Assembly (NCBI RefSeq): GCF_027912535.1
Contig: NZ_CP115465.1
Span: 2,522,001-2,586,000 of the forward strand
Length of the DNA stretch: 64,000 bases
Source of the DNA: Brevundimonas sp. NIBR11
Lineage (GTDB): Bacteria; Pseudomonadota; Alphaproteobacteria; Caulobacterales; Caulobacteraceae
Reading direction: 5' to 3'
In this document: one piece after another, positions 19,094 through 27,378 of the stretch
How positions within the stretch are numbered: the stretch's first letter is position 1
Layout of the letters: every line of letters begins with the position of its first letter
Notes under the pieces: model-generated
Seen by the model: only the letters and a program-made list of their open reading frames with translations
The model's database searches: none
Told to the model about the DNA's origin: nothing
Made by a program: the position numbers and the translations under genes

Positions 19094-19623
19094 TCCAGGG
19101 CGCAGATGTCGGGCAGGCCGCGCATCGCGCCTGCGTGGTCCAGCCCGTAGCCGACCAGGAACCGGTTCGGCGCCTCCCAACCCACGAAGTCCGGCTCCGG
19201 CGCCCTCGGCAGGGGCCAGGGCTTCCGGGCGAACACGCAGGTCACGACCTCTGACGCGCCCGCCTCCCTCGCGTGCCGCACGGCCTCGGCCAGCGACAGG
19301 CCGGTGTCGAACACGTCGTCGAGGATCAGCACCTTCCGGTCCTTCAGCGACCTCTGGAACGGCGCGTGCACGTCGATCCGCCCCCGGCTTGACTGCTCGT
19401 CGCCATAGGAGGCCAGCCACAGCGCGTCGAACCGCACATGGCGCCCGATCCGCGACAGGGCCCGCGTCAGGTCCGCCGCGAACCACAGGCCGCCGGTCAA
19501 CAGCACGGCCGCGACCGTCTCGTCGTCGATGACGGGTGCGATCCGGGCGGCAAGATCGGCGACGATGCGCGCGACCTCGGTTTCGGGGAGAAGGACGGTG
19601 GGCGTCGGGGGAGCTTCAGCCAT
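19090..19623 (-). CDS. hpt: Phosphoribosyltransferase, probable hypoxanthine phosphoribosyltransferase
   Basis: The 177-aa protein has the PRPP-binding loop VLILDDVFDTGLSLAE and the C-terminal FVGWEAPNRFLVGYGLD typical of hypoxanthine/guanine phosphoribosyltransferases (the GLD end and the W/F base-stacking position). It salvages purine bases with PRPP. The ATG at 19623 gives family length; the open frame extends upstream without support. It ends inside the convergent recQ stop. Xanthine or hypoxanthine preference cannot be judged. Confidence 0.85.
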   Translation of the reverse strand: MAEAPPTPTVLLPETEVARIVADLAARIAPVIDDETVAAVLLTGGLWFAADLTRALSRIGRHVRFDALWLASYGDEQSSRGRIDVHAPFQRSLKDRKVLILDDVFDTGLSLAEAVRHAREAGASEVVTCVFARKPWPLPRAPEPDFVGWEAPNRFLVGYGLDHAGAMRGLPDICALD

Positions 19624-19663
19624 GCATGGCGGATACCGCCCCGGACCGGCGCCTGTCGATAGG

Positions 19664-20578
19664 CTAGTGCCCCGCCGCCGGCGCATGCCCGGCTTCTTGG
19701 GCCGGTTCGGCATGGACCGGCGCCGCATCGACGGGCGCCTCATGCGTCGTCGGAGCCTGTTCGATCAGGGCCGGACGCAGTCCGTGGTCGTCCGCTTCCG
19801 GCAAGGGTCGGGCATGAGCCGCCGGCGCGGCATGCGCCTCGCCATGGCCGTCTGAAAGCGCGGCGACGGGCGCGTCACCCTTGGCGAAGTCCACGCCGAC
19901 ATCGACGCCGTGCGCGCCCGGGTCGCGGATCATGACCGCGAAGCCCTTGACCCCGCCCGGCAGAACGGGGGCGCCTTCCAGCTCGACCAGGGCGTGGCCG
20001 ACCTCGGCGCCGTGCGCGTCCAGCAGGGCCACCCGGACCGGAGGAGCGACAATCTCGCGATCGCGGACGTTCCGCAGGGCGCCCGAAACCATCACCATGT
20101 CCGGCCGATCCGCCACCGCCTTGGCGGTCACGGCCTCGAACTCCAGCCCGACCGCGTTTACGGGCGCTCCGACCATGGCGTAGGCGGCGGCGGCGCGGGG
20201 ATAGAGCTCCACTACCTCAACGCGGAAGAGCCATCCGGCGCCGATCAGGCCGACGAACAGGCTGGCGAGACCGGCCCAGACCGCGCCGTGGGTCGCCGCG
20301 CGGCGCAGCCGACGCTGCTGCTCGGCCCGGGCCCGGAAGGCCTTGGGCAGTTCAGGCGCCGGGGTCTCGGGTGCGACCGGGGGCGCTTCTTCAAAGGTCC
20401 GAACTTCGGGTGCGACCGGCGTGGGCGCGCTTTCGGCCGTCAGCTCCAACGGCTCGTCGCTCGGCATCCCATGCCAGACGTGGGCGCAGGACTGGCAGCG
20501 GACCTTGCGGCCAGCGGGCGGAATCGCGCCGTCCGGGGCGAAATAGCTGGTGGCGCAGGACGGGCAGGTCAGTATCAT
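19664..20578 (-). CDS. MJ0042-type zinc-ribbon membrane protein
   Basis: The 304-aa protein starts with a zinc ribbon, C5-x2-C8 and C28-x2-C31 (LTCPSCATSYF and VRCQSCAHVW), the MJ0042 family signature. A proline/alanine-rich linker follows, then one transmembrane segment around residues 96-118 and a domain with VSGALRNVRDREI and GVKGFAVMI, as in DUF3426 proteins. The last 60 residues are histidine- and alanine-rich and low in complexity. It lies divergent from ftsE, a common alphaproteobacterial arrangement. Function is unknown; a membrane-anchored regulator is possible. Confidence 0.82.
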   Translation of the reverse strand: MILTCPSCATSYFAPDGAIPPAGRKVRCQSCAHVWHGMPSDEPLELTAESAPTPVAPEVRTFEEAPPVAPETPAPELPKAFRARAEQQRRLRRAATHGAVWAGLASLFVGLIGAGWLFRVEVVELYPRAAAAYAMVGAPVNAVGLEFEAVTAKAVADRPDMVMVSGALRNVRDREIVAPPVRVALLDAHGAEVGHALVELEGAPVLPGGVKGFAVMIRDPGAHGVDVGVDFAKGDAPVAALSDGHGEAHAAPAAHARPLPEADDHGLRPALIEQAPTTHEAPVDAAPVHAEPAQEAGHAPAAGH

Positions 20579-20655
20579 GGGCGGCTGACTGCGAGGCCGC
20601 TCGCCGGCCCCCTCCTGTCGGAGCGCGACGCGCTCCGGTCCATACGAAAAACTCG

Positions 20656-21366
20656 ATGCTTCAACCGTCTCGTCGCGCCGCCGAATCCGCGCCTTCGCCT
20701 GAAACCGTCCGCCTGTCGGCGGTCAGCTTCGGCTATGCCGAATCGCCCGGCGTGCTCCGGGACGTTAACCTCATCCTGCCGCGCGGCTCTTTCCACTTCC
20801 TTACCGGCGCGTCGGGAGCGGGAAAGTCTTCGTTGCTGCGGCTTCTGACCCTGTCCAGCCGCCCCGACGAGGGTCGCATCGCCCTGTTCGGCCAGGACGT
20901 CACCCAGGTCACCGCCCGCGAGCGTCCGGAATGGCGGCGGCGGATGGGCGTGGTCTTCCAGGACTTCCGCCTGCTGGACCACCTCAGCGTCTTCGACAAC
21001 GCCGCCCTGTCGCTCAGGGTCCGGGGCGGCAAGCGCGCCGATTACGCCGCAGATGTCGAGGAGATGCTGGCCTGGGTCGGACTGGGCCATCGGGTCGATG
21101 CGCTCCCCACCTCCCTGTCGGGTGGCGAGAAACAGCGCCTCGCCATCGCCCGCGCCGTCATGTCGAAGCCCGATCTGATCCTGGCCGACGAGCCGACCGG
21201 CAGCGTCGACCCGGCCATGGCCGACAGGCTGCTGAAACTGTTCCAGGCGCTGAACAAACTGGGCGCCACCGTGCTCATCGCCAGCCACGACGAGGACCTG
21301 GCCAGACGCTCCGGCGCCCGACGGCTGGTCCTGAAGGATGGACGCATCTCGGGGGCCGCCTCGTGA
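20656..21366 (+). CDS. ftsE: Cell division ATP-binding protein FtsE
   Basis: The 236-aa ABC ATPase drives FtsX and controls cell-wall hydrolases at the division site. Walker A is TGASGAGKSSLL, the Q-loop is VFQDFRLLDHLSV, the signature LSGGEKQR and Walker B LILADEPTGSVD, with the H-loop in ASHDED. The ATG at 20656 (MLQPSRR) adds about 20 residues before the usual FtsE start, as in other Caulobacterales. Its stop overlaps the ftsX start by GTGA. Confidence 0.94.
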   Translation: MLQPSRRAAESAPSPETVRLSAVSFGYAESPGVLRDVNLILPRGSFHFLTGASGAGKSSLLRLLTLSSRPDEGRIALFGQDVTQVTARERPEWRRRMGVVFQDFRLLDHLSVFDNAALSLRVRGGKRADYAADVEEMLAWVGLGHRVDALPTSLSGGEKQRLAIARAVMSKPDLILADEPTGSVDPAMADRLLKLFQALNKLGATVLIASHDEDLARRSGARRLVLKDGRISGAAS

Positions 21367-22301
21367 TCCGCTGGTCCAATCTGTTCGGCCAAGGCGTCGT
21401 CCCGATCCGCAAGCCCGCCCGGCCCGAGACCGGCCTCCTGCCGCGAGATGCGGCCGGAGAGCGCTGGCTGGCCGCGGTCATCGCCGTCCTCTGCTTCCTC
21501 GCCTGCCTCGCAGCCGTCGGGGCGCTCGCCGCCGACCGGGCCGCCAGCGGCTGGGCGCGTGAACTCCGGGCCGAGGCCACCGTTCAGGTCCGCCCCCGCG
21601 TCGGCGAGAGCGGCGACACCGCCGCCGCCCGCGCCGCAGAGACCTTGGCTGGAGTCAGCGGCGTGTCCGAGGCCGCCGCCATGGACCGCGCCACGGCCGA
21701 AAAACTGCTGCGCCCATGGATGGGAGAGGCCGTGCTGGACGAACTGCCCCTGCCCTTCCTGGTCACGGTCCGCCTCGACGCCGAGGCCCCCGCTAGCGCC
21801 CTGACACTGGGTCGGGCCTTGGCCGAAGCCGGTCTGGACGCCACCGTCGACGACCACAGCCTGTGGCGTGGCGAGGTGGAGCGGTCGGCCATGCTGATCA
21901 CGATCCTGGCTCTCGCCGCCTTCCTGACCACCGCCTTCGCGGCGGGCGCCGCCATCATCTACGCCGTACGTGCGGGCATTCAGGCGCGCCTCCCGGTGAT
22001 CGAGACCCTCAGCCTGTCGGGCGCCACCGACGCCTCTATCGTATGGCTGTTCCAGCGCCGTTACGCCCTCCTCGCCCTGGCCGCCGGCGCCGCTGGTTCC
22101 GTGATCGCTATCGCCCTTCTTGCCCTGCTGCGCGCCCTGGGCGGATCGGAGGGTCTGACGCCTGCTTTGCCCGTCGCCTGGACCGACATTCTGCTCCTCT
22201 CGCCATGTCCGCTGGTCGCGGCTACGGTAGCGCTTGTTGCGGCGCACCTAAGCGCCGGGAGAGAGTTGGCGAGGCTTGGCGCGTCCCAGGTCGGCGGCTA
22301 G
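21363..22301 (+). CDS. ftsX: Cell division protein FtsX
   Basis: The 312-aa inner-membrane partner of FtsE starts at GTG 21363, overlapping the ftsE stop. One transmembrane helix lies at about 40-60 (VIAVLCFLACLAAVGALAAD), a periplasmic domain follows, then three more helices (for example LITILALAAFLTTAFAAGAA and ALLALAAGAAGSVIAIALLAL). The topology of four helices with a large first periplasmic loop is FtsX. It is nine bases from the next gene, so ftsE-ftsX-ydcF-plsC is one operon. Confidence 0.92.
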   Translation: MIRWSNLFGQGVVPIRKPARPETGLLPRDAAGERWLAAVIAVLCFLACLAAVGALAADRAASGWARELRAEATVQVRPRVGESGDTAAARAAETLAGVSGVSEAAAMDRATAEKLLRPWMGEAVLDELPLPFLVTVRLDAEAPASALTLGRALAEAGLDATVDDHSLWRGEVERSAMLITILALAAFLTTAFAAGAAIIYAVRAGIQARLPVIETLSLSGATDASIVWLFQRRYALLALAAGAAGSVIAIALLALLRALGGSEGLTPALPVAWTDILLLSPCPLVAATVALVAAHLSAGRELARLGASQVGG

Positions 22302-22310
22302 AGATTAAGC

Positions 22311-22946
22311 ATGAAGTTTCTGGCGCTTGTGGGCATCGTGGCCCTGATCTGGCTGGTGGGGCTGTTCGCCTTCGCCGACAGGGTCCGCAACTTCACGCCA
22401 ACGCCGGAGCCCGAGCGCGCCGATGGCATCGTCGCCCTGACCGGCCCTTCGGCCGAACGCGTCAACGCCGCTATCCGCCTGCTGGAACAGGACAAGGGCG
22501 AGCGGGTGCTGATCTCGGGCGTCAACCGCGAGGTCCGTCGTCAGGAGCTGCGCGAACTGACGCCGGGGTCCAACCGCCTGTTCAACTGCTGCGTCGACCT
22601 GGGCTTCGAGGCCGAGACCACCAACGGCAACGCCCAGGAGATCGCCGCCTGGGCCCGCGCCAAGGGCTACGAGCATCTGATCGTCGTCACGTCCGACTAC
22701 CACATGCCGCGGTCGCTGCTGGAGATTCGCAGCGCGGCGCCGGATCTGGAGCTGACGCCCTACGCCGTCTCCACCCCTTCGCTGGACAACTCGCGCTGGT
22801 GGCGGGCGGCGGTGACGGCCCGGCGGATGACGCTGGAGTACGTCAAATATCTCGCCGTCCTCGGGCGTGAGACCCTGCATCGGGTCACCGGCCATACCGA
22901 GCGGCCGGACGCTCAGACGCCCGTCGAGGAGCCGGCCCCCGCGTGA
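22311..22946 (+). CDS. YdcF/DUF218 family membrane protein
   Basis: The 211-aa protein has an N-terminal membrane anchor (residues 1-20) and a DUF218 Rossmann-like domain: DGIVALTGPSAERVNAAIRLL, then RVLISGVNRE, TTNGNAQEIAAWA and IVVTSDYHMPRSLLE. Some relatives (SanA, ElyC, YdcF) act in envelope or cell-wall homeostasis, which fits the FtsEX neighbourhood. Its last four bases overlap the plsC start. Confidence 0.85.
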   Translation: MKFLALVGIVALIWLVGLFAFADRVRNFTPTPEPERADGIVALTGPSAERVNAAIRLLEQDKGERVLISGVNREVRRQELRELTPGSNRLFNCCVDLGFEAETTNGNAQEIAAWARAKGYEHLIVVTSDYHMPRSLLEIRSAAPDLELTPYAVSTPSLDNSRWWRAAVTARRMTLEYVKYLAVLGRETLHRVTGHTERPDAQTPVEEPAPA

Positions 22947-23671
22947 AGAGCCTTCGCACCTTCCTGTTCGTCGTCTGGTTCTACCTGTCTATGGCCGTAA
23001 TCGCCGTAGGCCTGTCGCCGGCGCTTCTGATGGGTCACCGCCAGGCCATGGGCGTTGTGCACATCTGGGCGAAGACGGCGCTGTGGGGTTATCGCTGGAT
23101 CGCCGGCGTGAAGGTCCAGACCCTGGGCGCCGAACACGTCCCGACCGGCGCCGCCCTGGTCGCCTCCAAGCATCAGGGCCTGCTGGACTTCGTGGCCCTG
23201 ATCGCCATTCTGCCCGACCCCTGCTTCGTGCTGAAGAAGGAGCTGACCCGCATGCCGTTCCTCGGCTGGTTCGGGGTCAAGACGAAGATGATCGCCGTGG
23301 ACCGCGACGGCCACGCCAAGGCGCTGAAGGACATGGTCCGCTCGGCCCGCGACCGTCTGGCCGAGGGCCGCCAGATCATCATCTTCCCCGAAGGCACCCG
23401 GGCCGAAGTGGGCGCCGTTCCCGACTACAAGCCCGGCATCGCCGCCCTCTATCGCGAGCTGGAGGTTCCCTGCGTTCCCGTGGCGACCGATTCCGGCGTC
23501 TGGTGGCCGGCCAAGGGGACGATCCCGCAAGGGACTGCGACGTTCGAATTCCTCGAGCCGATCCCGGCCGGGCTAAAGCGCGCCCCCTTCATGGTCGAGC
23601 TCGAGCAGCGAATCGAGACAGCTTCGGCTGCGCTTCTGACCTCCAGCCGGGAAACGCCGGGGATCAGATAG
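22943..23671 (+). CDS. plsC: 1-acyl-sn-glycerol-3-phosphate acyltransferase
   Basis: The 242-aa membrane protein makes phosphatidic acid from lysophosphatidic acid. Motif I is HQGLLD (the HX4D catalytic pair), motif II lies in DRDGHAKAL, and motif III is FPEGTRAEVG. An N-terminal hydrophobic helix is present. The start overlaps the previous stop (GTGA). Its stop overlaps hisC, which is convergent, by eight bases. Confidence 0.92.
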   Translation: MKSLRTFLFVVWFYLSMAVIAVGLSPALLMGHRQAMGVVHIWAKTALWGYRWIAGVKVQTLGAEHVPTGAALVASKHQGLLDFVALIAILPDPCFVLKKELTRMPFLGWFGVKTKMIAVDRDGHAKALKDMVRSARDRLAEGRQIIIFPEGTRAEVGAVPDYKPGIAALYRELEVPCVPVATDSGVWWPAKGTIPQGTATFEFLEPIPAGLKRAPFMVELEQRIETASAALLTSSRETPGIR

Positions 23672-24758
23672 CGGCGAACTCGCTCAGCGCATCGATGACA
23701 GCGCGGTTTTGATCCTCGGTGCCGACGGTGATGCGCAGGCCGTCGTGGATGCCGTAGCCACCGACCGGGCGGACGATGATCCCCCTGGAGTTCAGATAGT
23801 CGCTGGCGGCCGCCGCATTGCGCTTCTCGTCCTTGAACAGGACGAGGACGAAGTTGCCCGCCGACGGCAGGACTTCGAAGCCGAAGCCGCGGATGGCCTG
23901 GGTCAGGCGCGGACGCCAGGTCTGGACCATCTCGCGCGAGGCCTTCTGGTGCGCCTCGTCGCTGAGCGCTGCGGTCGCGGCTTCCAGCCCCGGCACCGAG
24001 ACGTTGAACGGCAGACGGATGCGGTCGACGGCTTCCGCCACCGCGACCGGCGCATAGCCGAAGCCGATGCGGAGGCCGCCCAGGCCGTGGATCTTGGAGA
24101 AGGTGCGGGTCACGACGACGTTGGACGCCTCACGCGCCAGCGGGAAGGCGGTCTCCCAATCCGGCTCGGCGACGAACTCGGCATAGGCCTCGTCAATGAC
24201 CAGCAGGATGTGCTTGGGCAGGGCCTCGTGCAGGCGGCGGATCTCGTCGCCGGAGTTGTAGCTGCCGGTCGGGTTCGACGGGTTGGAGACGTAGACGATC
24301 TTGGTCCGCTCATCGACCTCGGCCAGCAGGGCGTCGACCTCGGCCTTGTAGCCGGGCTCGGGCGCCAGCTTGACCTGGGCCTCGCAGGCCTTGGCCGAGA
24401 TGCGATAGGCGAGGAAGCCGTACTGGCCGGTGACGATGTTGTCGCCCGGCTGCAGATAGGTCTGGTTCAGCAGGGCGAAGACCTCGTCCGAGCCGTTGCC
24501 GAAGATCAGCCGTTCCGGCTCCAGCCCATGGTGTTCGGCCACGGCGGTCCGCAGCTTGGTGGCGCGGCCGTCCGGATAGATGTGGATGTTCTTGATCGCG
24601 GCCTCATAGGCCTCGCGGGCCTTCTGGCCGGCGCCCAGGGCGTTCTCGTTCGACGACAGCTTCATCGGCTCGGCGACGCCGACGATCGACGACTTGCCGC
24701 CGACATAGGGGGCGATGTCGAGGATGCCGGGCTTGGGCGCGGGGGCGGCGTCGGTCAT
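23664..24758 (-). CDS. hisC: Histidinol-phosphate aminotransferase
   Basis: The 364-aa PLP enzyme belongs to fold-type I. It shows SSNENALG near the N-terminus, FGNGSDEVF, SNPSNPTG, VIDEAYAEF and the PLP lysine in RTFSKIHGLGGLRIG. HisC acts in histidine synthesis and often doubles in aromatic amino acid transamination in alphaproteobacteria. It follows an unrecognised gene and a DUF2125 gene on the same strand. The upstream gene stops 14 bp before its start, so they are likely cotranscribed. Confidence 0.93.
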   Translation of the reverse strand: MTDAAPAPKPGILDIAPYVGGKSSIVGVAEPMKLSSNENALGAGQKAREAYEAAIKNIHIYPDGRATKLRTAVAEHHGLEPERLIFGNGSDEVFALLNQTYLQPGDNIVTGQYGFLAYRISAKACEAQVKLAPEPGYKAEVDALLAEVDERTKIVYVSNPSNPTGSYNSGDEIRRLHEALPKHILLVIDEAYAEFVAEPDWETAFPLAREASNVVVTRTFSKIHGLGGLRIGFGYAPVAVAEAVDRIRLPFNVSVPGLEAATAALSDEAHQKASREMVQTWRPRLTQAIRGFGFEVLPSAGNFVLVLFKDEKRNAAAASDYLNSRGIIVRPVGGYGIHDGLRITVGTEDQNRAVIDALSEFAAI

Positions 24759-24772
24759 TGGAGAGCCTTGGG

Positions 24773-25480
24773 TCAGAACAGGGGAGCTGAGCCGATCACG
24801 CCGGACAGCGAACCGGGCGCGCTGCTGAGCCGCCCGTCTTCGGCCTGCACATAGCCCGCCAGCATGAACAGCTTCAAGCCGCTCGCCGAAGCCAGCGGTT
24901 GGCCGACGAAGCCGCAGCTCGCCAGAGCCTCGACGATCCGCGCGTCCGACAGGCAGGAATCGGTGACCCAGAAGGTGCGGTCGTCGCCCGTCGGGCCGGT
25001 CGGCTGGGCCGCGATCATCAAGGTGGACGGGACGCCGTTGCGGTCGTCAGGCAGTGCGGCGATGACCCGCAGATCGGGCCGCGCCAGAAGCTTGCCCCAC
25101 CACGGCCTTCCGTTGGCGACATCGATCAGGGCGCGCGCCCCCTTCGCGGTCTGCGCCAAGGCCGCGTCCGGGTCGGCGACGGCCTTGGCCGACAGGCCGA
25201 ACCGGTCGGCGGCCAGAAGCTGGGCGGCCGGTCCGGCGACGACGAGGGGCGCACCGGTCCGCGCCTCGATCCGCCCCCACAGCGAGCGCAGCATGGCGGA
25301 CTGATGTGCGTCGTAGCTTTCAGCCAGCAGGGCGCGCAAGGCCAGGGCCGAGGCGTCCGGCGACGTCTCCGCCCCTGCTGCCAGCCGATCGGTCAGGGCA
25401 TCGATCAGGGCCTGATCGAGCACCAGCCGGTCGTTGTCGACTTTTGGCTCTTCCAGCAGGGCTCCGTGCTTACGGGCCAT
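24773..25480 (-). CDS. Uncharacterised protein in hisC operon, possibly chorismate-mutase related
   Basis: The 235-aa protein is not securely recognised. The N-terminal 70 residues are predicted helical (LDQALIDALTDRLAAG then LLAESYDAHQSAMLRSLW), which would suit an AroQ-like chorismate mutase helix, and genes annotated this way sit beside hisC in relatives as far as I recall. The remainder resembles an aspartate/PheA-like regulatory region only vaguely. It overlaps the upstream DUF2125 gene by ATGA and precedes hisC by 14 bp. No signal peptide is seen. Confidence 0.6.
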   Translation of the reverse strand: MARKHGALLEEPKVDNDRLVLDQALIDALTDRLAAGAETSPDASALALRALLAESYDAHQSAMLRSLWGRIEARTGAPLVVAGPAAQLLAADRFGLSAKAVADPDAALAQTAKGARALIDVANGRPWWGKLLARPDLRVIAALPDDRNGVPSTLMIAAQPTGPTGDDRTFWVTDSCLSDARIVEALASCGFVGQPLASASGLKLFMLAGYVQAEDGRLSSAPGSLSGVIGSAPLF

Positions 25481-26529
25481 CAGAACAGCTTGGGCGCCGG
25501 GACGATGGCGAAGGGTCCGAGGAAGGTGCGGCCGTCGCGGAAGGTCAGTTCCAGCGTCATGTCGTCGTCGCCACGCACCGCCGTCGCCGCGGCGGCCCCC
25601 GCCGCCCCGACGCGGTTCACCGCGCCCGAACCCGACTGGGCCAGCCCGGCGATGGCGGCCATCGGCTTGACGGCCTGAAGTGAAATCGTGCCCTGCAGAC
25701 GGCCGTCGGCCGAGGCGGACAGGACGTCGCTGGACAGGGTGGCGCGGCTGTCGCCGGCCGACAGCTCGCCGCGCAAAGCGGAGAACCGGCCGCCCGCACG
25801 GGTCCAGGCGGCGAAGACACCGGCGGCGTCCGCGCCCTGAAGCCGGTCCGCGTCCTCGATGACGGCCTCGATCTGAGCCGTCAGCTTGCCGTTGCGGGCC
25901 ATACCCTCGACCGGGCCCCCGGGCCGTCCTTCCGCGTCGATCAGGCGGAACAGGACATCGACGCTGGTCTCCACGCCGGGCGATCCGGCCGGGGCCAGGT
26001 GGGGCCGCAGATAGAATTCGATCTTGTCGGCGCGGGAGATGGGGAAGACTTCGGCGCCTACGTGCGAGGTGAACTCCGGGTCAGCCATCTCGACGGCGAC
26101 ATTGGGCCAGCGTTGGGTCAGGCCATGGACGCTGGCGCGGATGAAACGACCGCGAACGGCGACCTTGCCCTTGCCGGGTCGGGTGACGACCAGGCCGTCG
26201 CCGACGATCAGCACCCATTTGTCGGGGTTCCAGGCATTGGCCTCGGCGGCCAGCTCTGGGGCCGCGACGGCCAGACCGGAGGGGGCGGTGATCGAGACAT
26301 GCTCGGCGCCGAGCCGAACCCGGAACGGCCAGCCGGAGGTGCTCATGCCGGAATAGGCGACGTCCCAGCCGCCGACGCGCATCGCTTCGACCCTCTGGTC
26401 CAACTGGGCCCGGACCTGACCGGCCAGCACGAACCACCAGATCGACCAGCCGATCAGGACGATGATGAACAGGCCGATGGGGGCGAACAGGCCGGAGCGC
26501 TTGTGGCGGGGCGGCGGAGCTTCGGTCAT
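25480..26529 (-). CDS. DUF2125 domain-containing envelope protein
   Basis: The 349-aa protein has a membrane helix at about residues 13-33 (LFAPIGLFIIVLIGWSIWWF) followed by a beta-rich periplasmic domain with VGGWDVAYSGMSTSGWPFR, characteristic of DUF2125. Function is unknown. I chose ATG 26529; a longer frame runs through the 9-bp repeat region and lacks support. The stop overlaps the next start (ATGA), so it heads the hisC operon. Confidence 0.8.
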   Translation of the reverse strand: MTEAPPPRHKRSGLFAPIGLFIIVLIGWSIWWFVLAGQVRAQLDQRVEAMRVGGWDVAYSGMSTSGWPFRVRLGAEHVSITAPSGLAVAAPELAAEANAWNPDKWVLIVGDGLVVTRPGKGKVAVRGRFIRASVHGLTQRWPNVAVEMADPEFTSHVGAEVFPISRADKIEFYLRPHLAPAGSPGVETSVDVLFRLIDAEGRPGGPVEGMARNGKLTAQIEAVIEDADRLQGADAAGVFAAWTRAGGRFSALRGELSAGDSRATLSSDVLSASADGRLQGTISLQAVKPMAAIAGLAQSGSGAVNRVGAAGAAAATAVRGDDDMTLELTFRDGRTFLGPFAIVPAPKLF

Positions 26530-26564
26530 GCGGGCCTTTGGCGAAGAGGGCGGTCGAAAAACAT

Positions 26565-26642
26565 AGTCCGGAGAGTCCGGCGAGTCCGGATGCCCCGAAA
26601 CCGGACTCGAAAAGCAGTCCGAAGAGTCCGGATAGTCCGCCG
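26565..26642 (+). repeat. 9-bp AGTCCGGNN tandem arrays between divergent genes
   Basis: Two blocks of three 9-mers are seen: AGTCCGGAG, AGTCCGGCG, AGTCCGGAT at 26565-26591, and AGTCCGAAG, AGTCCGGAT, AGTCCGCCG at 26616-26642. A single inverted unit core (CCGGACT) lies between them. The 5-prime flank AAAAACA is shared with the recQ array. The arrays sit in the divergent promoter region of the DUF2125 and VOC genes. Confidence 0.75.
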
Positions 26643-26772
26643 CAGCCTGAAGGCCAAGCCGGGCGGATATGGGGCCGTCAAAGCTTTGCGGCAAGGCCTG
26701 CGCCCTGCTGACAAAGGCGGGATCGGCGCCGTGTTACGGCCGTTCCCACATCACCGACGAAGGGAGAACGTC

Positions 26773-27207
26773 ATGGAGACGCAGTCGCTGCACCGAGGTC
26801 GTCTGATCGACCATATCCATCTGGTCGTCCGCGACCTGGACGCCAGCCGGCGATTCTACGAGGCCGTGTTCGGGGCGCTCGGTTTCAAGGTCGAGGGCGA
26901 GGGGCCGGGGTTCTTCTGGATCGACGAACTGTTCGTCTCGACGGCCCAGTCGGAGGCGGCAGCGGGCGAGCTGACCGGCCGAGTGCATCTGGCCTTTCAG
27001 GCCAAGGATCGGGCCGCGGTGGAAGCCTTCCACGCGGCGGGCCTCGCGGTCGGCGCCGAGGACCACGGCGCGCCGGGCGAACGCCCCTATCACCCGGGAT
27101 ACTACGCCGCCTTCCTGATCGACCCGGATGGCAACAACATCGAGGCGGTCTATCACGGGCCGCACATTCGATCGGCGGACAGCGTGGTGGTAAGTTTCGA
27201 CAGCTGA
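26773..27207 (+). CDS. VOC/glyoxalase superfamily protein
   Basis: The 144-aa single-domain protein has the VOC fold: IDHIHLVVRDLDASRRFYEAVFG, HLAFQAKDRAAVEAFH and the C-terminal FLIDPDGNNIEAVYH, with metal-ligand candidates at H in strand 1, H in HLAF and E in IEAVYH. The substrate is unknown; relatives include glyoxalase I, fosfomycin-resistance and dioxygenase proteins. The ATG at 26773 follows GGGAGAAC. A repeat element starts two bases after the stop. Confidence 0.85.
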   Translation: METQSLHRGRLIDHIHLVVRDLDASRRFYEAVFGALGFKVEGEGPGFFWIDELFVSTAQSEAAAGELTGRVHLAFQAKDRAAVEAFHAAGLAVGAEDHGAPGERPYHPGYYAAFLIDPDGNNIEAVYHGPHIRSADSVVVSFDS

Positions 27208-27208
27208 T

Positions 27209-27378
27209 CCCTCTCCCGGTGGGAGAGGGCTTGAGCGCCTGAGAGCCGAACGCGATCAGACTCCCGCGAAAGGGTGAGGGTCGCCCCTCATCGGAAACGC
27301 ACGACCCTCACACTTTCGGCTATGCGCATCGCTATCGCTCTGCGAGCCTCAAGACATCTCCCAATGGGAGAGGGTTCA
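27209..27378. repeat. Dispersed element bounded by CCCTCTCCC/GGGAGAGGG hairpins, copy 2
   Basis: The left end is CCCTCTCCC-GGT-GGGAGAGGG (27209-27229); the right end is a degenerate copy, CATCTCCC-AAT-GGGAGAGGG. Interior strings GGGCTTGAG, CCTGAGAG, CGATCAGACT and GCGAAAGGGTGAGGG match copy 1 at 16834. The right part overlaps the last 14-15 codons and the stop of the dinG-like gene on the minus strand. Confidence 0.8.

Noticed and set aside
17027..19486. Long minus-strand open frame opposite recQ
   Set aside because: RecQ has all helicase motifs in the plus frame; the minus frame has none.
26530..26694. N-terminal extension of the DUF2125 protein into the 9-bp repeats
   Set aside because: The extension translates the repeat (SPDSPD-type) and the protein has a proper membrane anchor from the downstream ATG.
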